DNA from: Atrina japonica
Lineage: Eukaryota > Mollusca > Bivalvia > Pterioida > Pinnidae
Reading direction: 5' to 3'
DNA length: 64,000 nucleotides
Assembly (NCBI GenBank): GCA_030159075.1
Contig: BROG01000374.1
Location: 372,001 to 436,000, forward strand
Shown here: positions 28,901 through 42,984 of the stretch, piece after piece
Numbering within the stretch: the stretch's first letter is position 1
How the letters are laid out: the number at the start of each line of letters is the position of its first letter
Made by a program: the position numbers and the translations under genes
The notes under the pieces: model-generated
Seen by the model: only the letters and a program-made list of their open reading frames with translations
Told to the model about the DNA's origin: nothing
The model's database searches: none

Positions 28901-31900
28901 ATTTTATATTGATTAAGATCATCGTATTTCTGTAATGATCATACCACCACCTCGTATATTGCATGTTATAACAGCAAGACATCATTTTATGATGTGCTTT
29001 CCTTCCATTATAAAGCTTTTATATAATTCTCCTGGCACAAAGATAACAGCCAATATTGGAAAATAATAAAAGAGTACATATTATCTTGGACTGTGCACTT
29101 TACTTTGACACTCGGGAGTTAAAAAAAAGACGTCCATTGTGTGAATAATTTTAATACAAAAACTTGGATTCTTTTTTACATAAAATGGAAAAGAGAAGAA
29201 ATAAAAGGAATTTTAATGGCTGCTTCTTTGTTGAACATTCTGGAATAGAAGCAGAAGTAGTCAGTCTTTCAAATGCTACTTAAAACCAACTCTGCTGAAC
29301 ATAAAAATCATCATTTGAGCTATGCCAGTATTTATTTAGACCCTCATTTGAACTGTGGCAGTTTCTAGAACCTCTTTTGAATTCTGCAAGTTCCTAGACC
29401 CTCATTTGAACTATGCAAATTTCTATACTGTCATTTGAACCATGAAAGTTTCTAGACCCTCATTTAACTGTGAAAGATTCCAGAGCTTTAATTGAAGTCT
29501 GGCAATTTCCAAGCACTCATTTGAACTCCACAAGTTTCTAGACCCTCATTTGAACTGTGGAAGTTTCTAGACCTTTAAGCAAACTATGAAAGTTTCTAGG
29601 CCCTTATTTGAACTGTGATAATTTCTATACCATCATTTGAAGTATGGCAATTTTTATCCCTTTAACTGAACTGTATTAGTGTCTAGACACAAATATTAAC
29701 TGTGCAAGTTTCAAGACCCTCATTTGAACTATGGCAATTTTTCTACCATTTGTTAAACTGTGGCAGTTTCTAGATCCTTATTTGAACTGTGCAAGTTTCC
29801 TGACCTTTGATTAAGCTGTGTCAGTTTCTAGACCCTCATTTGAACAGTGATAATTTCTAGACCTTTATTTGAACTGTGGCACTTTACAGACCCTTAAATG
29901 AACCATGGCAATTTTAATACTATTAATTGAACTGTGGCAGTTTATAGACCCTCGTTTGAGCTTTGCAAATTTCTAGACCTTCAGTTGATCTATGGCAATT
30001 CTAGACCCTCATTTGAATGGTGACAGTTTCTAGACCCCCATTTGAACTATGAGTTTTAGACCCTCATTTGACCTATGGCAATTTTTATACTATTGATTAA
30101 ACTGTGGTAGTTTCTAGACCCTTATTTAAACTGCATTTTCCTGACCTTTAATTGAACTGTCAGTTTCTAGATCTCTATTTGAATGATGACAGTTTCTAGA
30201 CCATTATTTGAACTGTGGCAATTTCTAGACTGTTATATGAACTGTGGCAGTTTCTAGTACTATGGCAGTTTCTAAGCCATCATTTGAATTGTGGCAGTTT
30301 CTAGACCCTAATTTGAACGATGACAATTTCTAGACCCTTATTTGAACCGTGGCAGTTTATAGACCTTTAATTGGACTGTGGTATTTCTAGAACTATGACA
30401 GTTTCTAAGCCATCATTTGATCCGTGGAGTCTTCTAGACCCTCATTTGAAGTGTACTACATGTAGATCTACATCTGGATTGTGTAAACTAGATGAGTCTC
30501 AATTTTGGGAAGCTTTACTGCTGGAAACATTTCCATGTGAGTGAAAATTCTTGGCAAGACACATTAAGGTTATATTTGTGTGAAGCTTTTCGACACTTAC
30601 AAATGAAGTTTTCAAAATTCCTATTATCATCTCAGAGGAAGTCTGCCAATTTTTTTTTTATCTGACATATAATATTCATGAATTTCTTTAGATAAAATTC
30701 AACTGCCAACAAAATAAGTAAAAACTGACAATTGATGTATAAAATGCATTAAATTGCAAATAAATATCAAATTTATTAAAAATTTGAATTGAAGGAAATG
30801 AAACTGCCAAGATCCTACATGTATATGAGGACAATCTAATTAATTGAATTTTTTTTATTTAATTATTGAATTAAAGGAATATTCATTTATTTATATCTCC
30901 TATAATAAAGGCACATTAATCATATTAATTGGCAAGAATCCAGAAAATGAAAACTGTCGATACGCAGTGAGAAGACAATACATTCATTTAAATTTCTTTT
31001 TTATTTAAAATTTTTGGATCATTAATTAAAAGTAAACATCCATTAAGTTATTTCTCTTACAAAAACGACAAAATTGATATCTAATAAATTGCATAAAAAC
31101 AAGTACATCAAGATTTCAATTACATAAATGATTTTATTTCTTTTTTTAACATCATTTAAAAAACAAAAACACTGACTGACGTATTTAATCTAATTAATCA
31201 TTGATAAAAGCTCATTATATTCTTGTATTCTGAGAATCTATGATATACAGTATAAAAATAAATACTTCGGAGTTTAAACATAATGCATTCTATATAAAGA
31301 ATGACACTTTTTGGGTACATATGGTTCTAAATGAAAAGTTTACAAGCTTGCGTAAATTCCTCTCTTTAAAATGAAAACATAATAAACTATGCAAGTTGAA
31401 ATTATCGACTTATTGAAAACTCTAGAATGCTCTAGAATGTTACAAATCAGGATTTATAGAACACATTTTTGCCAGTTAGTAACAATAACTATACCACAGA
31501 ATTCAGGTATACAGTTATACATGTAATGTTTGTTTTATCTGTTTTATATCCAAAAATCACAAATTTTGACCTTGAACTGTGCCATGCCCAAGCAGTGAGG
31601 ACAGTTTTGTGTCCAACACAGCCCATGTGGACATCACAATTTTGACCAATGCTAGGCCAATGCAGTGAGGAATATTTTGTGTCCAACACATTCCATGTGG
31701 ACATCACAATTTTTACCTGTGCTAGGCCAGTGCAATGAGGAAGGACACCTTTGTGTCTACCAGAACTAATCTAGACATCACAATGTCAAACTGTGCTATG
31801 CCATTGCAGTAGGAATATTTTGTCCTACAGACCTCTCCTTGACATCATAATGTTGACCTGTGCTAGGCCAATATATTAGGGCACTCTTATGCATAACAAA

Positions 31901-34900
31901 ATTTATCTAGACATTTTTATCTAATCTATGCTTTCTGTAACTATAGATGATCATGCAAATGTCTATAAGATGTGCTATTCTTAAAGTTCAGGGTCATTTC
32001 ATCTGACATCACAGGTACCTCCACAGCTGGTTGTCTTTTTCCAGAGTAAAAGGAGGGGGATTGGTTGTATTACAATGTAATTGGCATTCACTTTAACCAT
32101 TTAAACTGGTTGCTCTCATTATAATAACTGAAAAATTGGAAACAACAATCAAACAAAGTGTGTGTGCATGAATATGTGTGTACATGTATGTTTGTGCACA
32201 CAGACTTGTGTTTTCCTTTTATTTTGACCTTTTTACAATTAGCAGGAAAACATTTTTTTCTTAAAATTTTTAGTTATTCAATAGCCTCATCTTTTGATTC
32301 AGAAAGTTTCCAAAAACATTTCAGAGTTTTATTGATTTTTTTCTGCTGTCGTATCGTCGCATATCAGTTCATCCATGTCTCTGTTGCTAATTAGAAATGG
32401 ATGTCAATGCATTTCCTTTCCAAAGCCATTCTCTCTCTCATTTTTAGGATTCTGTCTGCCGTTGGTTTCTAGCTTAGTTTTCCACACTCTTGGTATATAT
32501 AGCTTTATTGATCAACTAAAGTAATCAGTCTTGACTAACGCTCTAATGAAAAGGGGCATGGTATATTGATCTTTTGCCAAAAGTGACCAAAAGATTCTCG
32601 GTCACTTTCAATATTTGGTGTTAATATCCATTTCCATGTATTATATGAGAGGCAATCAATAGATATTATTTGAACCATACAGTCACAAAAAAGGCCAGTA
32701 GATTTCTTTTCAGAGATATTTCTTTCATCTTTACTCATTTCCATCTAACTGAAGTTGACATTTATGAGCCACTTACCATCAATCAACTTTTTGTTGATCT
32801 TTCTTCAATCTCTTTCCTTTTAATCAGTTTTGTTTTAGATACATACACTGATTTTTCATTGATTAAAAATCCCTTCCCAATCTCAAGTTTTCTCTATTTT
32901 CCTGCCAAAACATCCTAAAACTACTTTTAAAATTGCCAAAAATAAGTATAATGATAAAATGATGACCCTCTATAAATGATGAAAAGTTTTGATACAAAAC
33001 ATCTTTGTTATGACCTTATATGCTTTTGGTCACACAAATGCTTTGTTGTAATAATAGCATAAAGAGGAAAGTCTTGGTGATTAGGACTGTTGATAGCTTG
33101 TGAAGCACTGTGTCTAACAATTTAAACTTTTATATTTCATATGAAACAGAAATTTAAAAATAAATGCAAAAAATTCCCAATATTTTTATTTACATCATTT
33201 ATTTTCCCCTAAATGAAGGGGGCAAAAACTTGTTATGCATTATTCAGTTCGGTTACGCATTATAATTTTAAAAGTAAAAAGACTAAAAGTGTGACTATGT
33301 TAAAGATTTCTAAATTTATGTATGTTTGGAAAGGTTCAAAGTCTGTAGATGATTTCATTTAAAAACAAATGCCAAAATATACTGAAGAATCAGAAAATTT
33401 CACTGAGGTTTCAATTTTGCTTCTTTCATTGTAATACATTGTACATGTACTTTATGGGGACAAGTTTTAGACCAGGCTACAGATTCATTATAACCTTAAT
33501 CTAATTGGGTCCAATACATAGCCTAGAAAAAGGCTCAGATGACAAGAAAATCTGACAACACTGGTGCATTCTGGGTAAAATTGTATAAATGTAGGCTTTT
33601 TTAAAAGTGTGTAGAGTATTTCAATCTTAGAAATGTTGCATTATCTTAGCACTGCTAAAATCAACTATTGTATGGCAATTATCAGCTGCAACCATTAATA
33701 ACAAAACAAAAAAATATAAATATAATGGCTTTGCACTTTTAGAAAACAATGTAGATAAAAAGAGGTAAATTAAATACAATTATGCATGGTTCAACAAAAT
33801 TTTAAATGCTCTTGAATATCAATTTTAAACAGAATGACTGCAAAAGCAGCAATAATTATGGCTTGACGCTTAAAAAAAAAAGAATTTTATTCCATAGTAA
33901 TTTGTCATTTTCAAAAAAGAATTTTATTCCATAGTAATTTGTCACTTTCCAAATAAAACTATGATAGGATTTCAGTAAAAACAATTAGTTATGGTAAATT
34001 CAATTATTCTATATATGTTTTTCCATTGTAAAATATTTGTTTTAGTTTGGGTACATTCAATTATTCTATTTATGTTTTTCACTCTCCTCTCTGTGTGTAC
34101 TGGAAAGATGCCACCATCCTCGTATACAGTTGTTTAAGACGGTATGTGTCTATGTGTGTGTGTGTGTGTCGTTACATTTCTCAATACAATGTCAACATTT
34201 TCCAGACTACTAAATAATACATAAAGTTTAGATCTATCGGGTCAATAAAACATGCAGTGATTTTATTGATATGTGTGTGTGTGTATGTAAAAACAAATTA
34301 ATATTCATGCGACACAATTCTCCAGTAAGCATAAATCATTATCCGTTTGAAAATGTTGCTTCTGTCAGATGTCCAGCAATTAGTGAAATCCATGTCGTCT
34401 TTGGTAAGTATTCAAATATTTCTCTACACATATATAAAACATGACGTTGTTTGGCAATAGGAGGCTTTGCTATAAAACTTGAGATTAAATCATTGGTACC
34501 AAGTACAGGTAATAATTGGATATTGCAAGTATCGGTAAGACCAGAAACGATAAAATCACTGACAAATGCATGCTCTTGATTATAGCGATTTTAGAGTTAC
34601 GCATTGTCCATCACACCTAAATCACTGAAAGAGAAATGTCAAAATCATCAGGTACATAACAATCAAATAACAGATGAATTACACTAATTGAAACATGGAA
34701 ACTGTCGGCCAATCAAAATGTTTAATGATCAAGAAACCATGTAAAAGTTAACCAATCAAAATGCAGCTGATGAATTCTGGGTAATTTTCTGAAAATTGGT
34801 CAATAGAGCTATGCGACATTAGAGCTCTGTTTGTGCTTGATAACTCGCAATTATGTTGCAATGAAGTTGACATAAGAGTGGTTTTATTACTTTTCACATT

Positions 34901-37900
34901 CAAATGTTGTATCAAATATAATCTTGACAATCAGGATGCATCATCAAAATTAAACATGGTTTCAGTAGTCTATTCCAGTTGATTGAATTCCTACCATGTC
35001 ATCTGACTCTCCAGCATCACCAATAATATTTATCCCTACTTTATCTCACTTCCATTATTTCTTCAGATAATCTGATGGTTTGCTAAATATACCTCTGAAA
35101 TATGTTTTCTGTCGGTTTACCATGTCCTAACAATATGCATCCAGAAATTATCTTCTTCAATACATCATAAGGCTTTACAGTTTCGATTTCAGCATGCTAG
35201 ATTTTTTTTTTATTTGTTTTGGCTGTTATGTTAATCGAGATATAACCACCTAATCAGTTTTTTCTTCTTCGTCATTGAACAGATGATTCTATCAAGATAG
35301 TTGTTAAAATAGCTCTTACAATTCAGCGTTAGTTGCTGTCGCTAATTATAGCACAGAAACTGTAATTCTAAGGAAACAGAAATATGCACAATCTTGAACA
35401 AGCTTGATCATTTATCAATTTCTTTGCTTCCTCAATATAAGACATATTTGTAAAGATGTTTCCCTTTTCTTTTTATCTATTTGCATCTTTTATTTTCAAT
35501 TGGAAACATTTAATTCCATGTCGTGGTGAAAATATGAAATTTTCCCATAGAAGTTGACAATGCAAAAACTGCAACAAAACCAGAAAAATAAGTAAACACG
35601 TTAATTGAAGCAAGCACTTTAATGGTCATAGATTGAGAAAAATATATTTACATATACAATGTAATGTTGCCATGACAATGACTGGTGTGATGTCCATTGT
35701 TACATACAAAATATACAATAATTAAAACACAAGTGTTGAGTGACATTGTTAATTTCCAAAATACACATAAAACAAGAAAAAAAAAACTTTTGATACAACT
35801 TTTAAGTTATTCAAAACAACCACAACATGAACAAATGTCAAATTACAAATGGTTTTGAAACATATTACAAACCCGAAAAGTCTTAGCTGCACTTTATGAT
35901 ATTAATATATCATAATTATAATTGATAGTTATTAAGATTACACTACAGAAAGGGGAAAATGCTTTAGATTTCTTCATTTTTCTTTTAAAAAGCATTGAAG
36001 ATTTTGTAGTTGTTAAGAATACAGGCTGGAAATGTGGTATGCTTAGCTCTGTAGAGCACATACTAGGTACAATAAACAGGCAGAAAAACAGTTGGTGTGT
36101 ACTGCAGGATATATTATTTCCAGTGTGTCTATAATACAATCACATAGTTCCCTACTAGTTCAATGGAAATGTAAGATTTTCTCATCAAGTCTTCATCAAA
36201 GATGAGTTGGATTAATCACTAATAAGATGATGAAATTAATTTTTTCCTGGTCTGATCTCGGTCGCTTTTTATACAGACATGACAGAGAGCCGAGACAATG
36301 TCAGGTGAATGAGAATAGTACAATGAATCCTTAGTAATATTAGCCACGTCTCTAAGATCCAATAATTCTAGCATTGTGCTTTTATTCAAATCTCATAGAA
36401 GTTACTCTTTACTGTAGGCTAAAGTTGTGGAAATATGTGAGCATTATAATGCTGTCACAACAAATATTTCAGACCAGGCATCAAGTTATATGGAAAGATC
36501 TCTTATTTCAGCAAGGACACTATCATATGTACAAAGGTGTTCATATGTACACACATACATACATGTATCATCAAATCTTGTGTTTGTAGTAGTTTTAATA
36601 TGGTAACGGTGTCATCAAATCTTGTGTTTGTAGTACCGGTAGTTTTAATATGGTAACGGTGTCATCAAATCTTGTGTTTGTAGTACCGGTAGTTTTAATA
36701 TGGTAATGGTATCATCAAATCTTGTGTTTGTAGTACCGGTAGTTTTAATATGGTAACGGTATCATCAAATCTTGTGTATGCAGTAGTTTTAATATGGTAA
36801 TGGTATCATCAAATCTTGTGTATGCAGTAGTTTTAATATGGTAATGGTATCATCAAATCTTGTGTTTGTAGTACCGGTAGTTTTAATATGGTAATGGTAT
36901 CATCAAATCTTGTGTTTGTAGTACCGGTAGTTTTAATATGGTAATGGTATCATCAAATCTTGTGTATGCAGTAGTTTTAATATGGTAATGGTATCATCAA
37001 ATCTTGTGTTTGTAGTACCGGTAGTTTTAATATGGTAACGGTGTCATCAAATCTTGTGTTTGTAGTACCGGTAGTTTTAATATGGTAATGGTATCATCAA
37101 ATCTTGTGTTTGTAGTACCGGTAGTTTTAATATGGTAATGGTATCATCAAATCTTGTGTATGCAGTAGTTTTAATATGGTAATGGTATCATCAAATCTTG
37201 TGTATGCAGTAGTTTTAATATGGACATATCAAATCTTGTTTGTGCAGTAGTTTTAATATGGACACATTATCAAACCATGTGTATGCAGTAGTTTTAATAT
37301 GGACATATTGAATCTTGTGTATGCAGTAGTTTTAATATGGACATATCAAATCTTGTGTATGCAGTAGTTTTAATATGGACACATTATCAAACCATGTGTA
37401 TGCAGTAGTTTTAATATGGACATATAAAATCTTGTGTATGCAGTAGTTTTAATATGGACACATTATCAAACCGTGTGTATGCAGTAGTTTTAATATAGAC
37501 ATATCAAATCTTGTGTATGCAGTAGTTTTAATCTGGACATATAAAATCTTGTGTGTGCAGTAGTTTTAATATGGACACATTATCAAACAGTGTGTATGCA
37601 GTAGTTTTAATATGGACATATCAAATCTTGTGTGTGCAGTAGTTTTAATATGGACACATTATCAAACCGTGTGTATGCAGTAGTTTTAATATAGACATAT
37701 CAAATCTTGTGTATGCAGTAGTTTTAATCTGGACATATAAAATCTTGTGTGTGCAGTAGTTTTAATATGGACACATTATCAAACAGTGTGTATGCAGTAG
37801 TTTTAATATGGACATATCAAATCTTGTGTGTGCAGTAGTTTTAATATGGACACATTATCAAACCGTGTGTATGCAGTAGTTTTAATCTGGACATATCAAA

Positions 37901-40900
37901 TCTTGTGTATGCAGTAGTTTTAATCTGGACATATCAAATCTTGTGTGTGCAGTAGTTTTAATCTTGACATATTAAATCTTGTGTATGCAGTAGTTTTAAT
38001 CTGGACATATTAAATCTTGTGTGTGCTGTAGTTTTAATATGGACACATTATCAAACCATGTGTATGCAGTAGTTTTAATCTGGACATATCAAATCTTGTG
38101 TGTGCAGTAGTTTTAATCTGGACATATTAAATCTTGTGTGTGCAGTAGTTTTAATCTGGACATATCAAATCTTGTGTATGCAGTAGTTTTAATCTGGACA
38201 TATCAAATCTTGCATATGCAGTAGTTTTAATATGGACACATCTTATGTAAATTTGGATGCCATTTTTCGTTGACACTTTTAAATCATTGCAAAACAACAC
38301 AAAGTCAGAATAAATTGCATGAATCTATATATGTGGTTTTATGGAAAAGGTTAAATTTTTGGGGTCAATAATGTGGTATACTGATAACAATATTTTGACA
38401 TTTTTTTTCTGACTTCAGTAAATATGGTTGATTGTAAAAATCATGCCATATTATTTGATTGTTCACATACAAAACATTTTACAAATGAATTGGGCACCTG
38501 TTTATGAGACTGATAAACTTAAGACGTACCTGGTTCATGTTGAATTACATGTGTTAATTACAATGTTGTCAATGATCAAATATAATAATAATATTCTAAT
38601 ATTCAATACTTCCATACAAGAACAAAAATCCTAATATTTCAAAATAGATGTTTGATATGACATTCAAAATATTAACAACAACCATCTTAAAAAAGCTAAA
38701 AATAAAATTCTCTAATGCCATTATGCTAATGAGACATTTAAAATCAACATAAAATTTGCACCGAGCGAAAAAAAAATCCACCTCAACACAGCCATACTGA
38801 AAAGATAAATCTTTAGAAAAAAGACATGCACTTACATTAGCCATGCACTGACACAGTTACCTCCCTTTATTAGTCAATTTTATGGCAGTATTAACTCATT
38901 GACCCTGAAAAACATTGGACTCTTCTGTAAATCAATGACTTACATCAGTTCAAATATGTCTTTAGGGGTGAATGGGTTAAGGGAGTAAAAAGGTATAAAA
39001 ATGGGGGTGAGGGTTATAATTCAATGGATTTATAAATGGGACAAAACCCTGCGATTTATATTATGTAAAATTCACTAAATATTATGCTAACTCTTACAGA
39101 GTTTTGTAAAAACTTCAACTCTCATATTATAGGAGAGATCCATCAAAGTATCTTATTCTTTTACTTCAAATTCTGAAACATTCTAATAATTAGTTCAACT
39201 ACTTCAAAAGCAAACAACACTCAATTTTGTTTTCTATATAAAAACAAAGCCTCTACTGTGTAGAAAAACAACATTTAGCTCCTGGAATGTAGACCATCAC
39301 AGTTCTCTACTATAAAAGACCAGTTCAAGCAAAAATAATCACATTTGATGAATCTAAGCAACCATCACACAAAATATATCTAGTAAAAAAATCACTGTAA
39401 ATACACTACATTGTAACTCACAGTCTGGCAACAATAACAGGAAAGTATAAAGTATGCAGAACAAAAAACCTACTAAAGTATTATGGCCGAATTGCAAAGC
39501 AATACATCTGGAATTTGAATTTCAAGGTCAAAGGTAATGGTGAAGGTCACAAAAATTTCAGGTCATGGTCAGCAAATACCATTATGTTCTTCATCATGTG
39601 AAATTACAATGTCATACTCTAAAGAGATTTTTCACAACAGAGTCAAGTGCAAAAGCTAAACAAAATGGACAAGGATCACCAATTACTAGACCAGTATTTG
39701 CTTCGCAATCCGGCCAAAAACAACTGTTCACAACACAAGGCATGTGCAATCATTTAACAAACATAGTGTGTGTAGTTACAAACTTCATCACAGTATCGCG
39801 TTTTTCCCCCAATCATAAACAACATCATAATAAGAAAACAAAGATACATGAAATGACTTTTATAATCTTAGATCTTAAAGAACAATATTTAACTTATTCA
39901 CCCCTGAAAAACAAAGGACTCTTTTCTGAAAATCAATGACTTAGACCAGTCCAAATGTGTCTTCAGGGGTAAACAAGTTAATACACATATTTTGATTGCT
40001 ATGTTGTTATAGTGACATACATGTTTATTTCTGTTTATGGTTTTAGACCATCATTAAAAATTATTTTTATTCCTAATATGATAGGAGTTATGGCATCTCC
40101 ATGTCTATATCCTGTTTATAAACTAGCAAACAAGACCTGTATCTATGAGGATGTAATGTTCTGAGACAAATACATAAAACTTGGAATTGTAAATTCACTG
40201 CGCCATAGACAACAGATATTACATTTTGATAAAAGAAAATATTTGAAACTAATCACAGCTAGGAATAAATTTTAGTGTCATGGGATACACATTGTACAAA
40301 AATAAATGGTTAAATCCCTGGTTGTTGCACTATCAAAATACAGCACTACAAGAGTAGAACACCAATATGGATTACAATATACCGTAACAAAATACACATA
40401 AAAATCAATACCTACTATACTTGCTAGCTTAAGGAAGAACTGAAAAATATCCTCCAGTAAGAGTCTTTATATGTTAAGAAAGACTGAAAGGGGGGGCCAC
40501 GGATCATCTTTATCCCTGACCTACCTACAAAACTTCTGAGCCTAGGTTCATGAAATTTCTATCACTTACTCTAGATAGGCTACTACCAAATGATAAATTT
40601 TATAAAGTTGAAAATATTCTAAATGTACAAGTGTCAAGCTGAATATGATCTGATCGACTAAAGTTTTGAGTAATCTCCCTAGAAATAAACATAAAACATG
40701 TATAGCTATTTAGCCAGATGATTAATCTGATTTGTGATCATATATCTGTAGGTATATTGTATACAGCTTTAGCAGAGAGGTTTTGTCAGTTAGCTTATCT
40801 GTTAGGAGTTTTTGTACATATGTAAAACAGACATATGCCAAAAGATGTGGTTATCGTATGCAGTTTGTTTAAACCCAACATCAGCTGATAAAAATCCCTA

Positions 40901-42947
40901 TAGTTGTACCAGTTCTATCAGATAATTAAATGAAAGTTAAAAAAATATTGTCACATATTTGGAATGATAACTTAAAATATCCAGAAGATAGATATAGGTA
41001 TAAATGAAATTAGTATGTACTTTGATATAATTAAAATGGTAATCAAAACAAGAAAAAAGAAAACAGAGGAAAGAAAATCACCCCTTTAAAAAATTCCAAT
41101 GATTTCTTAACATATCTAAAAAAAAATTCTAATGATCTTGAAACATTATCTCATTTACCAATTCCTACTTAGTTAGGCTTTTATTTTTTACAATAAAACT
41201 ATGCAATCATATTTCAGCTTGGATTGCTTTTCAAAGCTTTCACAGCATTAATGCCCACTTCTTTACATTGAAACAGGGATGTAGTTTAGTTTCAGCATCA
41301 ATGCCTAGCTTCAACAAGCTCATGACTTTGCCTACCGTTATACTTTTTCGATTTTGTACTTCGTAGAACCCTTGTTGTTTTAAAGTGATGTATATCATAG
41401 TCTACCACACTAAAGGTCATAAAACACCTCATTTGTAGAGCATCTATTTCTAGTCAATCAAATTAGTTGAGTGAAATGAGAAATAAATGCCAGAGGTTGA
41501 CAATTAATGATCAAAAAATTTCTGACTTAACAATTTTTTTGAGGATAGCAAGGTTATCTGACTGATAAAGTCCAATAAAAACTTATATACATGTACAATC
41601 TTATGACTTCAATAACCTAATTATGAACACCGATAAAACTGAAACAGAGACTTAGATTAGGAATTAGAAATAATTTAAAAGGTTACAAATGCCAATGAGC
41701 TAACAAGGAAAAAAGGAAAACAAAAGGTCCAATAATATTCTGACAGGCACATCACTTTCATAAAAAAAAACTTTTTATAAAATTATTAGTGCAACTTTAA
41801 AACCAAACTGACAAAAAGTAGATATTTTCAACTCAAAACATGACCTCTGAATACTGCCCATTGTTGCCCGATGTTGACAGCCATATAAACTAAATCAAGT
41901 ATAGGTTTTTTTTTTTTACTTCTATTCACAGCCTCATGATGAGTCTGGAAATGAACGTTTACAGTAGATTTAAAAAGGAATCAATAATCAAGAGTGGAAC
42001 TTAAAGAAAACAGACTCTATTTCTTGGTATGGTCTACAATAGTTATCACCGACTTAATTTCGCTTTATACCAATCAGATTTTGATACCTCTACCATACAG
42101 AACTCTACCAGAAAATAAAAATGTATGATTTTCAATTTTGTGAATATATAAATTTAAATGGATTTGAAACCAAGAAAAAGAAACTTTTCAATTCTATTCA
42201 TTTTAATCTACCTAAAACATCATACATAGCAAAAGCAATGTATTTCAAAAATAAACTAAGCATTCTAAAATACACATCTTGATTTCTAACTTTGTAAACT
42301 GAAATGATGTTTGAAGTTTGGTTTTTTTTGTTTTTTTTTTTGTTTTTTGTTTTTTGAAAACAACCATTCAATTTGGTTCATAATATCAAAGTAAATGAAA
42401 ATGATAGCATCTTTTCTCTTTATCTATAAAAGCTATCAATTCAACTGCCAAAACACAAAATTGGGTGAAATGTATTTTAGTCCATACAGACTAATGAGAT
42501 TCAACAGTCGATTTTGTGCCAACAAACACAATTGGTAGATTACAATGTGCGATTATATTGACAGATATTTTGTTTCGTCTAACTTTAATGGTAGTGTGAA
42601 AACTACAATTATCTTGTGAAAATTTATATCCTGTGAAAATCAGCATTTTATTTCATTTTATTGATGTTTTGATAGGCTATATTACAAAATGTTTAAAAAA
42701 TCTGCTTTTATGTAGTGTGAAAAACTTTGTGATCCTTAGAAAATCATTTATATAATATGAAAACTTTTCCATATACACTATTACATGATGTTAACTGTAG
42801 ATTATACTGATTTATTGTTTCAGAGTAATAGAGACAAAATAGTATCAGAAAATAATTGGGCTCCTTGTTAAGACATCCTATTTGGACCTCAGTCCAGGCT
42901 CCAGGATATTGAAATAGTCTTACACATCTGTCAAATTTCTAGTTTTC

Positions 42948-42984
<37 letters not shown>

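Noticed and set aside
34617..34624. Possible 8-nt exon (minus) after TTTCTCTTTCAG
   Set aside because: Phase would fit (2 to 1), but 8 nt cannot be distinguished from chance, the donor GTGTGA is weak, and a better donor at 53,666 explains the junction.
40515..40559. Possible exon (minus) with donor TTGTAG|GTAGGTC
   Set aside because: In-frame stop in the required phase and no pyrimidine tract.
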